NCBI GenBank assembly: GCA_027625915.1
Contig: JANTQA010000023.1
Span: forward strand, 16,616,001 to 16,680,000
Length of the DNA: 64,000 bases
Direction: 5' to 3'
From: Anaeramoeba flamelloides
Taxonomy: Eukaryota > Metamonada > Anaeramoebidae
The notes under the pieces are model-generated. The model was not told the origin of the DNA, made no database searches, and worked only from the letters and a program-made list of their open reading frames with translations. Shown piece after piece: positions 33,560-46,349 of this stretch. The position numbers and the translations under genes are program-made. Numbering within the stretch: position 1 is the first letter of the stretch; every line of letters begins with the position of its first letter.

Positions 33560-36261
33560 AAATCTTTAAGGAACACCCTTTACCTATTTATTTAATAAGA
33601 TAATAATATAATTGTAGTAAAAACCAGTGATAAATATGACACGCCTTAATAATTAAGAAACCAATAACTAGAGAACTTTTACAAATTATAATTTAGTTAT
33701 TCAAATCAAATCTTCAACAATAAACATGATTTTACGAATATTATAAATTCATACCAAATACCTTCTTAATTTGAAACTATTATTGAAATATTATAAAATA
33801 TTTAAAAAACCATTCTAAAAATTCTTAAAGTAATTTAAGTACAAACCTTGTACACAAGTCAAAATCAAAAAGTAATAACTATGGTATTTCTGAAAAAAAG
33901 ATGTCATTTTTTTTTGATATTTTATAAAAAATCATCTTTTTTAGTGGGAAGGTTTGATAACCAACAATAATAAATTAAGTTAAATATTAATGAAGATTGA
34001 ATCAGTTACTTTTAAATTTATTTTAAAATATGTTGGTTGGACTATTTCCCAAAAAATGAAAAAAAAAAAAAAATTACACTTCTTTTCGAGAAAACAAAGC
34101 ATGGCCAATTTCCAATAAAATCTTGTAAATATGGAAGGTACAAACTTGGGTTTTCAAATGAAAATACAGTTATATCTTTTTAATTTGATTGAAAATTTTG
34201 TTTAGATCAAAGAAGTTATGAAAAAGATTTTGTACGATTTTAAAAAACATAATAAAAAGTAATTTACACCTAAAAAAAATCAGATATAATTAAGAACTAA
34301 AATTTTGCTATATTTGATCTATGTAATATCATACTAACAAAAAATTGAATTATTATCAAGAACCAATAAAAGAATATTAACAATCTTGTGTATTTAAATA
34401 GTTTTCTGATAATTATGTTTAAATAAGATATATTTTAAAAAAAATATATGGATTTTAGGAAATAGATTGTTTTTGAATCAGAAGGTGTTATATTGTAATG
34501 AAAAAATCCAACAAGATATAATAATTTGAATGGATATTAAAAAAACAAAAAATATTTTTTTAACAATTTCAAAAATGAAATTTTTTTTCCACATATCTTT
34601 TCTCTTTTTTTCTCATTTTTTTTTTTTGATTAATAATTTTTTTGAATTTTTTTTAATGCCAAATCTACAGTCACATAACAAAAAAAGTTTAGAGTCGTTG
34701 TTGAAAATACAAAAAGTATTGGACCAGAATAATATTGATTTCTAAAAGAATTTTTGTTGATCATCTATTTAAAGATCAAAAGGAACATTGTTGTTTTTTC
34801 TTGGTAACCAATAATTTTAATTTTTCTTAATTGTTCAAAGAAAATATATTGAAGATTAGATTTACTTACTTTGGGTATTCCCTAGTCTCTAATATATGTT
34901 CCATAACTTATTTCTTATTTATTCTTCAAATTCCAATTATCAAATAATAATTGATAATTGAATATTTTTCATGACCATTAAAGAGAAACAGAGTTTAGTA
35001 TATACACAATACCCCTTGAAAATACACAACCTAAAAAAAAAAAAAACAATGAATATTGAAAATATAACCAGCCAAAGTTTTCCATTTTGGTTCTATGCCC
35101 CTGACAGATTAAAAATAGATATTTCAGATTAAAATAGAAAAAATATTAATTTAAATTAAATATATTTTCAGAACATAATTAATTATGAATTTTTTTAGGA
35201 TACAATGATTTTAAAAAAGCAAGGTCTTTTTTTTAAGATTTAACCAGAATTTAAGCCTTTTGAAAATTTTATGTTTTAATAATGTTGACTTTTATTCAGA
35301 GAAAGGTGGCATTTTCCTTCCACCCCCCCCACTCACCCCAATAACTGTAATAGATTTAAAGGTTAAACACACCCTATTATAATAGAAAACACACAAAAAG
35401 TCTTAATTCTGAAAAGGGTTTCACTTTTTTAAAACAAAAAACTTTAAAAAAGTTTTAAAAAAGTCCACACATTTTTAAAATGGCTATTGTAGAACTTTTA
35501 TCATCCTTTTTATTACCAAACAAATTTTTTAGAAAACTATTACAATTTGGAAATTATTTAATAAAAAGAAAAAAAAAAGCATCTTGATGACTTTAAGGAT
35601 TTCATGTCACCATATATACAACTATAATCAAAGTGTATTATCAGTGAATGATTTTACTATTTATGTAACTTAATTCAAATGACTTGAAAAAAACTATTAG
35701 AAATATCATGGGAGAATAAATTATTAGATTTTTTACAATTTTCCAACATCGATCACAAAAACTAAATATTCCAAAATTCAAATTTAATATTAAATTACAG
35801 ACTCAACCACTTTCAACACATAGATATCATGAACGTGAATTTACCAAAAAATTACATACATTAAAACAAGATCATTTTTAAAAAAATAGTCTTTTCAAAA
35901 GAAATCTTGAAAATAACCAAATTTAATTTTTGAACTTGGCAGAATAGTATTTCAGTTCCACTCATTAAAAAATAAACGAGATTTTTCACCTTTTTTATTG
36001 CAGTAATGGATTAGTTTAAGATTATTTTATTCGCCATTCATACAACAAATGAGTTTTTTGAAATTTTCTTTATATTTCTACTTCAAAAAAATAAAATTAA
36101 AAACCATCAGAGTCAAAAAATGATAACTTTATAGCATATTTAGGAAAAAATATTACACTTTAATCAGACTTTTCATTTGATATTTAATACAATAATTAAT
36201 GAAATATGTCTTGGACAGACTCAAGTATTTATTTGGTAAAAATATGATATCTTTTTTTTTT
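33560..36261. other. intergenic with repeat fragments
   Basis: No gene seen in 2.7 kb. It holds the 650-bp-repeat fragment at 34785-34965, a hairpin relic at about 35415-35480, and at about 35590-35720 a decayed left end of TTAA family A (words like TTAAGGATTTCATGTCACCA). A C-run with CCACCCCCCCC lies at about 35320. Confidence 0.4.
34785..34965 (-). repeat. fragment of the 650-bp dispersed repeat
   Basis: Reverse-complement resemblance to the left third of the copies at 20735 and 59680: TTGTTGTTTTTTCTTGG, AAGAAAATATATTGAAGATT, CTTATTTCTTATTTATTCTT and TAATAATTGATAATTG. Confidence 0.4.
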
Positions 36262-37013
36262 TTAAGAGATTAGACTCACAATAGATTTCTCTATAATTAA
36301 AGTATGCTGTAATTGGGTGTAAATGGTATTTGTTTACCATGGCTCAAATAGCTCAAAAAAATCTATTATAAATCTTTTAGCAAAATAAATTATTATATTT
36401 TTTACTTATGATCACAATTAAAAATTGTTATTTTTTGGAAATTGTTATTTAATTACTTTTCCAAATCTAAAAATAGAAACCAAAATAAGAGTGTTCGAGA
36501 TATTAATTATTTATTATTTAGAACCCCAAATAGTAATTTTTTTTTCCATTTCCAATATTTACTTAATAAACATTGGCCTAAAAAATCAAATATTGATCAG
36601 TATTGTCACCTTTCTATAAAAATATTATCTATTATATATTTCAATCATTTGAAATACTTTATCAAAATAATCTGAGTGAATTATCTAATTTTTTATAAAA
36701 TTGGGAATTTTTTAGCAAACAAAAAGATATTTCAAGTCAAATTTAAGAAAGATATTTTTCAACTTAAAAGTTTTTAGATTTTAACGATCCAGTCCTTTAA
36801 ATTTGTCTCGAATGTGCAGATTTTTTCAAAATTTTGGGAATTTTTCACAAAGACAACTGATTTTTTTGAAAGGATATGGATCAACAAATAGTATAATTTT
36901 AATAAATCAAATTTTTATGAGACATTTGAACATGATTAGCACTAATTTAATTTACATTCAATAACAAAACATTTTAATTTTAGACTTCTCACCTGTAGGG
37001 GCTAATCCCTTAA
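36262..37013 (+). mobile_element. TTAA-flanked non-autonomous element, family A copy 3
   Basis: 752 bp. Starts TTAAGAGATTAGACTCAC, ends GGGGCTAATCCCTTAA. Shares CACCATGG/TACCATGG and AAATCTATTATAAATCTT with the other copies. More diverged internally than copies 2 and 4. It lies about 260 bases from the stop codon of the rhamnose synthase gene. Confidence 0.7.
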
Positions 37014-37271
37014 ACATGTAAATTTCAATTCTGGAAAAAATGATGTTATTTTTAAAAAAAGAAATAATTTTTTTAATTACAATAATTATGACAGAAAATA
37101 TCCTTGTAGAGGAATAAAAATATCTTAATTTCAATATTTGATCAATGATACTATTTGAAAGGATTATAAAAAAAGTGAAATTAAATCAAAAAAACCCAAA
37201 ACAATTTCTTGAAGAGACACTTTGTGTGGTGTAAAATTTGATATTAAAAGACTGGCAAAAACAAGAAAAAA

Positions 37272-38259
37272 TTATTTTTTTTGCAACTCAATGTTCTTTT
37301 TCATTTGTTTAAAAACATTAACCATTGAATCTTCAACGTTTGGTATTTTTGGATATAAACCAAGCAACTTATTGACATTTAATTCATTATTAGATCTTCG
37401 AGCATTTAAAATTTTGTCTTGCTCTTCTACAGTAAAATTTTTCCAAGTAAAATCATTGTCGATATATTTCTTATAAAGAGAAAGCACTTGGTTATGGGAA
37501 AAGGCACCAGGGTTTGTAAAATTAAAAATGCCAGTAATTTTTTTCGTACTCATGTCAACAAGTATTGGCAGCAGGTCTTGTAAAATTGTCATTGAATTTG
37601 GGATATTGATCACTTTTTCGTAATGAATCAGTTTAGATACCAAACTTCGTTTGTCTTCAGGGTCGCTTGTGATGGGCATCCTAATCCTTAAGACCAAAGT
37701 ATTGTCCAAATATGTTTTTAAAAGTTCTTCAGCAATTGCCTTTGTCTTTGAATAAAAGGATCCATCAAAATTTGGTTTGTCTAATTCGGTGAAGCACTTG
37801 CCGCTTCTTGGCTGATGATCGTCATCGTATTCATAGATACACCCCGTTCCAAGTTGTGTCAGATGGATTCCTCGCGTATGGCATAAGTGTGCTAAAGATA
37901 ATGTGCAAGTTACATTTATGAATTGTACTTCTTGCTTGTGATCCTCGCACCAATCTACATTAGGCTTGCCAACCTTCCCATCCAAAAACAAGAACGCGTA
38001 TTTAATAAGGCATATTTCAGAATTGTGAATATTTGAAAAAAGTGATTATAAAAAATCAAGAAATGAAAAAAATTCATACAACACCAGCAGCGTTTATTAC
38101 ATTTGTTGGTTGGTATTTCTCAAATTCTTGTATAATATCATTTCCATTTTCGAGTCTTGATTTTGCACAATAGTACGTTGATCCTAATTTTTCTAAAACA
38201 GACACAATCCTTTTTCCAATATAACCTGTTGATCCAAAAATGAGAAAAACTGAAGACAT
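37272..38259 (-). CDS. UER1: bifunctional nucleotide-rhamnose synthase/epimerase-reductase (UER1/NRS-ER type), two exons
   Basis: Catalyses 3,5-epimerisation and NADPH-dependent 4-keto reduction of (U/T)DP-4-keto-6-deoxyglucose to the NDP-L-rhamnose donor in the cytosol; it matches the C-terminal half of plant RHM and stand-alone NRS/ER. CDS is the join of 38259-38080 and 37973-37272, 293 residues, the usual size. Exon 1 has the Rossmann motif FGSTGYIG (8-15) and ends NVINAAGV. Exon 2 continues VGKPNVDWCEDHK, then the YSKTK dehydrogenase dyad (Y134, K138), RIRMPITSD, NIPNSMTILQDLLPI and GIFNFTNPG. The 106-bp intron has donor GTATGA and acceptor GAAG, phase 0. The start is the second in-frame Met (38257-38259), right before the Rossmann strand. 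The upstream 4,6-dehydratase is not in this window. Confidence 0.88.
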
Positions 38260-40838
38260 CTTGTTAAAATCAATTATGAAAAAATGATAATTTTTCATAA
38301 CAAAAATAGCACCAAAATTGACGACACTTTTTTAACTTGCCAATAGTTTTTGTTTTTTAAAAATTCATCGAGTTTTGACAGGAATTACAAGATCAAAATT
38401 CTAGAACTTTCAATTTTACAAGTTTTTACAAGTCAATATTTTAAAATTTGCAGTTTAATTTAAACATCTTTTGGGATTTTTCATAAAAACAGTTTCAAGT
38501 TATTGAAAGTTAACAAATATTTATCTTGTGAGATAACTTTCAAAAATTTCAATTAAATATCAGAAAGTTTATCTCTGGTTTAAATTTTTTTTTTACCCTT
38601 TTTGGACTTTAAAAGAATTTGAATCAAGTATTTGAAATTTGGAAAAATCGGAAAGAATACAAACTGAAACCTTTCAGACTGCCAGTTGAAAAATATCAAT
38701 AAGTATTGAAAGTATTTATATGTTTTGTTCTATTCTTTTCTTGTTACACTACAAGAATTACATCAAAAAATAGGTATAATTTTTTAGTTTACAATACTTT
38801 TATTTGAATTTATTTAATGTTTTGAGTTTAATATAAAGAAGAAAATGTAATAATGGTTTAAGATAAAAAGTTCAACAATGTAAAAAAGTTCAATATGGTT
38901 TTTGATTTGGGATTGAATATGTTTCTGAAAAATGAAAAGTAAGATCCTTTAATTAAATAAAAAATAATTGATTATAGACAAAAAGGATGATAAAAAACAA
39001 TAGTTTTACTAAATACTATCTTCTGTAGAGGTTTTTTCTCTGATTGGTCTATTTCTTATTCCAAATATGTTGTAAAAATTGAATATTTTTTATATCTCAA
39101 AAAAAAATAATCAAACAAAATCATAATCAAGTAGTTTTAAATTTTATTTATTTGTTATAAAGAGAATAATATATCATATTATTCTTCGTTTTTAATTTGT
39201 TTCTTCTATTAATTTATTTCAATCGTTGTTTTCAGGAGAATTTAAGGTTTGTAATTAAAAAAAGGCCTGTGAACTTTTTATCTATATTTCCCTTGTTTTT
39301 TTATCAATTGTAACTTAAAATAAAGGTTTTTGGAAAAGAATTTCAAAAACTTATATTCAAAATACCTTTTTTCTTTAATTTTTCTCAAAAAATAGTTTCA
39401 AGTTTTTTAAAAATACACAAATTTTTTTTTTTTCTTCGATAAATTTCAATAGAATTTCAATTTTATTCTTTTTTTTAAATCAATTTTCTTTAAAATTTTT
39501 GGACTATAAAAAACTTTCATAAAGTTTTGGAAAATTTAAAAATTAATGAATAAAATCTGGAAATGGAATTTTGATAGAAAGAAATAATCCCGGATGAAAG
39601 TTTTAATTTTTCTTGAAATTATTAATGGAAATGTGAAATAAAAATTGGATAACAATTCATCTGTTTTTCTTTTTTCCACTCCTGAATATTCTTTTCATTT
39701 ATAATTCTCAATTCAACTAATTATCTAAATCCAAAAATGTCATCATAAATAAATAAAAATTCAATATTTATATATTTTTAAATAAGAAAAAAATCTTTTT
39801 ATTTTTTTGAACAAATAAAAAAAGTAAAAAAATTGAAATATTTCTCAGAAAAATAATAATTAAACACTTTTCAAATCAAAATGTATCGAGCAATTATTTA
39901 TTAATTAATGAAGTTTAAAATTTATGTGGATATCATTAAACAGAATCCACTTTGAAACTTTTAAAATTGAAATCACTGTTTTACATTTTTTCCGTTTAAC
40001 ACATATTCAATTTTTTTTTGAATGGGTAATTTGCTTAACAAATTATATATATATATATATATATATACAACAAGGTTTAGAGGTACTTGTTATAAAATAT
40101 TTCTATAAGCATTATTGAAAAAGTTAAAAATGATTGTAAAAAAATTTACACTGGTTTCTCACATTTTTTTTTTGACCTTTAATTAAAGAATTAATGACAA
40201 TTTTTGTTTTTATCAATGTTACCTTAAGGATTATAGATTTTGATATATATATATATATTGATTATATTTTATGAATATCAATATCAAGTATTCTTAAATG
40301 TATTGAAGTCATAATTTTTTCTTATTCTTAATAGTTCAATTATAAAAAAATAACAAAATTGGGATTATTTATTTGGATCCTTTAACAAAAACAAATTTAG
40401 GTTGGGTTTTAACTTATTTTTTGTAATAATTCAACAAAATTTTGATTAATAATCTATTCCTATTCAGCCAATCAAATTAATTCTAAATTATTCGAATAAT
40501 TTTATTGTTTTGTTTATTGGGGGAAACCCGTCTTCACATTTGTTATTAAATAAATTATTCTCTGTTATATCTATTTGTCTAATAAAAGTGAAAAAAACAA
40601 AATAATTTAACACCCCCCTTTTATTTTACTAACATATTTTTCCCCTGAAAACTCTAAAAGGGAAATAAAAAAGTGAAAATCATGTGGATATTTTTTCCCT
40701 TAAATTCGCTATGTGACTTTATCATTTATTTGTAATACCTTTTATTTGTAATTAACTTTTCTCCATAAGTATTGCCATTCTTTTATTATTATGGACACAT
40801 AAACCTTAAAACTATGAATTTCTCGGAATGATGATGTA
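38260..40838. other. intergenic, nothing recognised
   Basis: 2.6 kb of AT-rich sequence with TA microsatellites at about 40043-40067 and 40240-40258. No exon-like frame with a domain was found on either strand. A stretch near 39945-40000 faintly resembles the 650-bp repeat. Confidence 0.35.
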
Positions 40839-41401
40839 ATTAAGTATTATAATCACTGAAACCAGAAAAGAAAATTATTTATATTTGGTGTAAGGCAATA
40901 TTATTATGGTTTTTAGTTGATCGATCCCTAATATATATAGATTTTAATAGTGGTTCAACAATTTTTGACAATTTTTTTGAATTTATTTCTTTTTTTTTAA
41001 GAAATCGGAATTTAAGAGTCATGTACAACTAATTGAATTGTTTGTAAGTTAGAAAAAAATGTGGAATGTTGGGTTGTTAATTGAAATTTTTTTTTAGGTT
41101 TGATTATATTTGGTGGCTTTAAATCAATTATTTTTTTTTAGATAACCTAACAAAAGGAAAATAAATATTTCATTTCAAATAAAAAAAATCAAAATTTATT
41201 TTTAAAATAATTACCAATCAATTAGTCTTAGACTCTTCAATTTCGGAAAAAGAAAAAAATAAAATGTCAAAAAGTGACTTTGTGATCGACTATTAAAACC
41301 TACTAAGTTGTATACCGAACGCCTAAGAACCAAAAATAACATGGAATTACACCAAAGGCAATTAATATCTTTTTTCTTGTTGACAGGATTGTTAACCTTA
41401 A
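40839..41401 (-). mobile_element. TTAA-flanked long-inverted-repeat element, family B, decayed copy
   Basis: TTAA at both ends (40839-40842 and 41398-41401). At 563 bp it is almost the same length as the well-preserved copy at 57448-58008. Shared words include ATCACTGAAACC, TAGTTGATCGATCC and, on the right, TTAGTCTTAGACTC...CAATTTCGGAAAAAG. The arms are no longer closely matched. It sits 176 bases upstream of the eL30 start codon. Confidence 0.6.
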
Positions 41402-41577
41402 GTTTTAGAACAAATAATTTAAAAAAATACTTTTAAAACTCTCTAATATTGGAATGAAACCAATTTATGAACAATTTTCTTGTATTTGACAAATATGTCC
41501 CAAAAAAAACATTGGGTTGTTCTATTTTCATTTTTTTTTATTCTTATCAATAAAGTGAATAAAGCAATTATTTTAAA

Positions 41578-41907
41578 ATGTCCAAAAAATCTAAAAAAAA
41601 CGAAGGAATTGGATCCAAACTTGCTCTTGTTATCAAATCAGGAAAATACCATCTTGGAACCCAACAATGTCTTAAAGATTTACGTAAAGGAGAAGGAAAA
41701 TTATTAATTGTCGCTAACAATTGCCCACCACTTAAAAAATCTGAAATCCAATACTATGCAATGCTTTCACGATGTAAATTCCATCAATTCAATGGTAACA
41801 ATATCGATCTTGGACGGGCTTGTGGTAAATATTTTAGAACATCAGTAGTTACAGTTTTAGATCAAGGTGACTCCGATATTCTTGAAACCCTCACAAAACA
41901 AAACTAA
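41578..41907 (+). CDS. RPL30: 60S ribosomal protein eL30
   Basis: Large-subunit ribosomal protein that binds a kink-turn in rRNA. The single-exon ORF of 109 residues covers the whole family: KLALVIKSGKYHLGTQQ near the start, the core LLIVANNCPPLKKSEIQYYA, then FNGNNIDLGRACGKYFRTS and the end LDQGDSDILETL. Length is near that of other eukaryotes (about 110-115). The start ATG at 41578 follows a T-rich stretch and AAA; an earlier ATG at 41494 is out of frame. Composition is less A/T-rich than its surroundings, as expected for a highly expressed gene. Confidence 0.95.
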   Translation: MSKKSKKNEGIGSKLALVIKSGKYHLGTQQCLKDLRKGEGKLLIVANNCPPLKKSEIQYYAMLSRCKFHQFNGNNIDLGRACGKYFRTSVVTVLDQGDSDILETLTKQN

Positions 41908-44900
41908 ATGAACAAACAATGAAATTGCTTTTTCCGATCGACAAAACAAAAAAACATTTTTATTTTATACAAAAACAAAAATTAATAGACAGTCTTTGAA
42001 GCAACAAAAGAAATAAACAAATCTTTTTTTAAAAAAGTTTTTTTTTTTTTTTTTAACTAATTTGCTTTTGCTTTTTCTTTTTTTTTTTTTGTTTTTTAAA
42101 ATTTTTTTTTTTTTTGCTTTTCCACAAAATTGGTTTGCTCTAAAAAACTGTTTCTTAAACAATGGTTCACACAATCAAAAAAACAAACAAACAAACATTT
42201 CATTTATTTTTTTTTTTTTTTTATTTTCACAATCACAACACTCATAAAACTTAAAAACAAAATACTACAATTCAACCACTTCCTTCTTGAATTCTATTTG
42301 AATAAAACAGATCTGAAACAAACAAATTCAAACAATTTTGTTGTTTTCCTTTTATCTAAAGTCAGGAAAAATCTAGGTAAAATAAAACAATTTGTTTTGA
42401 AAATCCTTTTGCACCTGGATAACGCAAAATTTTGAAAAACATTGGTTTAGTATTGAATAAATCAATTTTTGTGATTTACCTTTCTTTGGTTGACAATAAT
42501 CATCGTCAACTCCATTTCTAAACAGATTTTGAATGGTTTTTATTTCTCTAAATTTGTTTTAATGTTATTTTTTTCCTTTAATTTATGTTGTGATATTAAA
42601 AAATAGGTAAAGCCATTAAAAGCAAGTGTGACCAAAATACTTTCAAAAGGGATCTTTAAAACAGTTAAAAAACTTGCACTATTCTTGTTACATTACATAT
42701 ATTAAAAACTTTTTTATGTCACACTTTTTTAGAATTGCTTTGATCCCAAAAAAAAAAATAAACATTGGCCTTCTGTTAAAAATTTTATTTGGATCAAACA
42801 ATGTTAAAAAAGTGTTTGTTTGTATTTCATATGTTACCATTTGTAAGGATCTTTCAAATGATTTTTTTATTTAAGGGGATTATATATTTTTAATAAAAAT
42901 TCTTTCTGTAATTTTGTAAAAAAAAAAAAAAACTTTTCTCTTTATGATTGTGTTGTAACGAAACAAATGGCCAAACCATCTTTATTTAATCACTTAATCG
43001 ATTAATACATTTACAGAGAATAGAGACTGATAAATTCAAATAAATATTTAAAAAATTTTTACTTCATTTTTTATTTTTAAATGTTTTACTGGGATTTGAG
43101 TAAAGAAGACCAGGGATTGTATTGTTTTAAGGACGATTTAAATGAAAGCCATTTCGAGTGGGTTTTCAGACTAGCCAAGGTGTTCCGATTTTTTTTTTTT
43201 TTGACAATGAGATAAATGAGAAATTTAAAAAATGGATTTATAGTTGTTTGTGTATTGTAACCTTTTCTAATTCTAAATTGTAACTTGTGAGTTTTTAAAA
43301 ACTTTGTTATTCTAGAAAAGACCTGTTTGTTTTCATTTTTTTTTATTTTGAAAATTGAACTATTTATCAAAAAATGTTATCGCTCTTTATAATGTTACTA
43401 GAAGCCGTTTTGTTGGGCTTTATTTTGTATTCTTATCAGAAATATTTTTTCTAATTCAATCAGAATTAATATTTCTAATTATTTCTAATTTTGGAAAAAA
43501 AATATTTTCTTTGTGCTTTGAATTAGTTTTTCTCTTCTTTTAATTTCTTTTTATTTGATTATTTTCTTTCTTTTCTTTTCTTTTTTTCCTTTTTGATACT
43601 TTTTTATATTCCAAAATCAATCAAATTTTTTTTTTAAAAAAATAGAACTTTATTTTAACCATATCTATTATTTCCTCATAGTAAAAAAGTTAAAAAAAAG
43701 ACAAATATAGATTAAAACACTATTCAAATCTGATTCAACCCCCACAATTCAATTTTATTTGAAATAAATATATTAAATAGATGATAAAGAAAGTAGTAAA
43801 TTCAACGAATTCACTTATTAAAATTTTTACAATTGTTTATATTTTGCAATACCAAAAAATTAAAAAAAAATCGTATTTATAAATTAACACACAAAAAAAA
43901 ACTGTTTCATAAAAATTGGAGAGAGTAAAATAAAACAATTTTATTGTGAATTTGTTTAAATTTGACAAACAATTATTTATACTATAAAAAGTAATACAGT
44001 AAAAAAAATTTTTTTCTGTGAGTTTTTCGATGGAAAAAACACTAATTTGCCATGATATCATTCTTTTGATTATTTTAATTGAATGAAACATGCCCTTGAA
44101 TTCAAAAAATGAAATCTACCCACCCCCAAAAAAAAAAAAAAAAAAAAAAAAAATTATAAAAATATCTATAATAGGGAACCAAAAAAATAAATATAAATAA
44201 CCACTCTATTTCTATTGTAAAAAAAAAAAAATAAAAATATATAGAATGAAATAATTTCCCCCTTTATTTTTCAAATACTAGAATTAATATAAGTAAATTA
44301 TTTCTTCTATATTAAAAAAGTGAGTAGTTTTTTTTTTTTTTTTTTGATTGTTAAAATTAAAATTTTTCAAAAAAATAAAGTTTTATAAAGTGAGTAATAT
44401 TTTTTTAATAAAAATATATTTTTTTTCATACTTTTTTATTTTAAGGAAAGGAAATAAATAAACTTTTGAAGGCAATATAGAGTTATATTCTGAGAAAAGT
44501 ACATTTATTTTTTTTTAGTACTCACCTCTTTCAAATTAAAATATTTATTGTTTATCTTTGACCAAGGATAAATAAAATTATGATCTTGTATTGAAATTTC
44601 TTAATAAAAATTTCGAAATAAGGCAAGTGAAATTGAGTAACTTCAAGTGCCTAGATTTTCCAGAATTCAAATGAATATAGAAAAATAAAAGATTTTACTA
44701 TATTCTTTTAAAATCTGGAAACCATTTTTACTTTTTTTTTTTTTTAAAGAAATCAAAAGAAAATTTTAACAATTTTCTTTCTGTTCTAAGAATTCAAAAA
44801 AAAAATGGTGATTTTCTTGAGATTTCCTGTTTTTTCTTCAAAAAATCTTGATTTTTCACATAAAAAAGAAAATTAAAAAAACCAAAATGGTACTTTTACG

Positions 44901-46349
44901 CAATCCAAAAGAATGGAGAAAAATCAAAGATTTTACTTAATTTTTCAAATTATGCAAAAGATCATGAGTAATCCGGTTAAGTGACTAGTTCTTTTTTGAG
45001 ATTTATGGTTTTATTTGTCTAGTTTTCTAGGTTTTTTGAGGTTTTCTATTTTATTAGTGACGTCTTCTAGGTTTTTTTTGAGGCTTTCTATTTTATTTCT
45101 AAAGTAAAAAAAACCCAACGAAAATCAATTAATTTTCCAAATAAACAGTAAAATCAAGAAAAAATAACTGCGATTTTCCAAAATTCAAAACAATAGACAA
45201 AAATCATTGATTTTACTCAATTATTTCAAATACCGAATTTTTTTTTTATTTCCAAAATAAAAGGAAAATTAAAAAATTTTCGGTTTATTTGATAATCCAA
45301 AAAAAAATCTAACGGCAAAATTGTTCATCAAGTGCCAAAGAGTACCTAGGCTTTTTTTAATTTCAAAAAATTTAAAAAAAAAAAAACACTTTTCCAGAAT
45401 TTATAAGAATTGAATCAAAATTTTTTGATTTTACTCAATTCTTTTCAATTCTGGAACACCTAACTACTACAAGAGGAAATTAATTTTCACATTTCAAAAT
45501 AATAATAAAAAAACCCATTATTTTTGAAAAAAATGTTTTTTAAGAAAAATCTACCTCATTTCATAATACAATATTTTTTTTTAAAGTTTTAATTTTATCA
45601 ATCAAAAAAAAAAAAAAAAGTTCTGAGTTTGTTTTTACATAGTTGTATTACTATTAATAATAGAATCAAATAAACAAATTTTTTTTGGTATCCTAAAAAA
45701 ACTAAATCCAAAAATTTCTATCAACAACCAAAGTCTACAATTCGAAATAGGAAATAAATAATCAATCAAAACATCATACTTAAAATTAAAAAAAATTGAA
45801 AATTTTCGATGACTTATAAAATCTTTTTGTCAAATTGAATGAATATTTAGTTCCTTTTATTTTTTCAATAAATCGTTGTTTGATAAAGATACCTCTCCAA
45901 GATAGAACAAATTTTCAAAGCGAGTAAAATATGATTTAAAGAAGGATATTAATTGCAATATCTAATATTAATAAGCGAATTTCATTTTTTTAAAACTTCT
46001 TAAATAGATAATTAAACAAAAATTCAATGAACAAAAATAAACTTTATTCAATTTCTCTCAACCAAAATAATATCTCAAAATAGAATAAGAAATGAATACT
46101 TTTCATAATCTTTCAAATATTTTCTGTTTTCCAAAATAGTTTTTGAAAATCTTTTTTAAAAGTTACAACAACCAAAAAGACAATATGAAAATGACGAGCA
46201 ATTGCTTTTGTAAAACAAAACCAGATGAACACACTTAATAATAACAAAAATTCACTTTGAAAAATCAAAAATGATTTATTTTTTACTCATTTTTCTTGAG
46301 AGTCAATTTCTTTTCATCCTTTCAAAATCAAATAAATCAATCACTGTAT
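41908..46349. other. long intergenic region, no gene recognised
   Basis: 4.4 kb of A/T-rich spacer with many homopolymers (A run at about 44128-44151, T run at 44331-44345). Open frames at 42674-42874, 43086-43370 and 43837-44091 have no recognisable domain and look like chance frames. A repeat of the AGGTTTT type is at 44985-45190 (listed separately). Confidence 0.35.
44985..45190. repeat. AGGTTTTTTGAGGTTTTCT-type dispersed repeat
   Basis: Contains TCTAGGTTTTTTGAGGTTTT, TATTTTATTTCTAAAG and, after an A run, CCAACGAAAATCAATTAATT, in the arrangement seen at 10100-10460. Confidence 0.5.

Noticed and set aside
42674-44091. Three open frames of 66-94 codons between eL30 and the BTB gene
   Set aside because: Spacer-like composition, no domain, no credible splice sites or neighbours.
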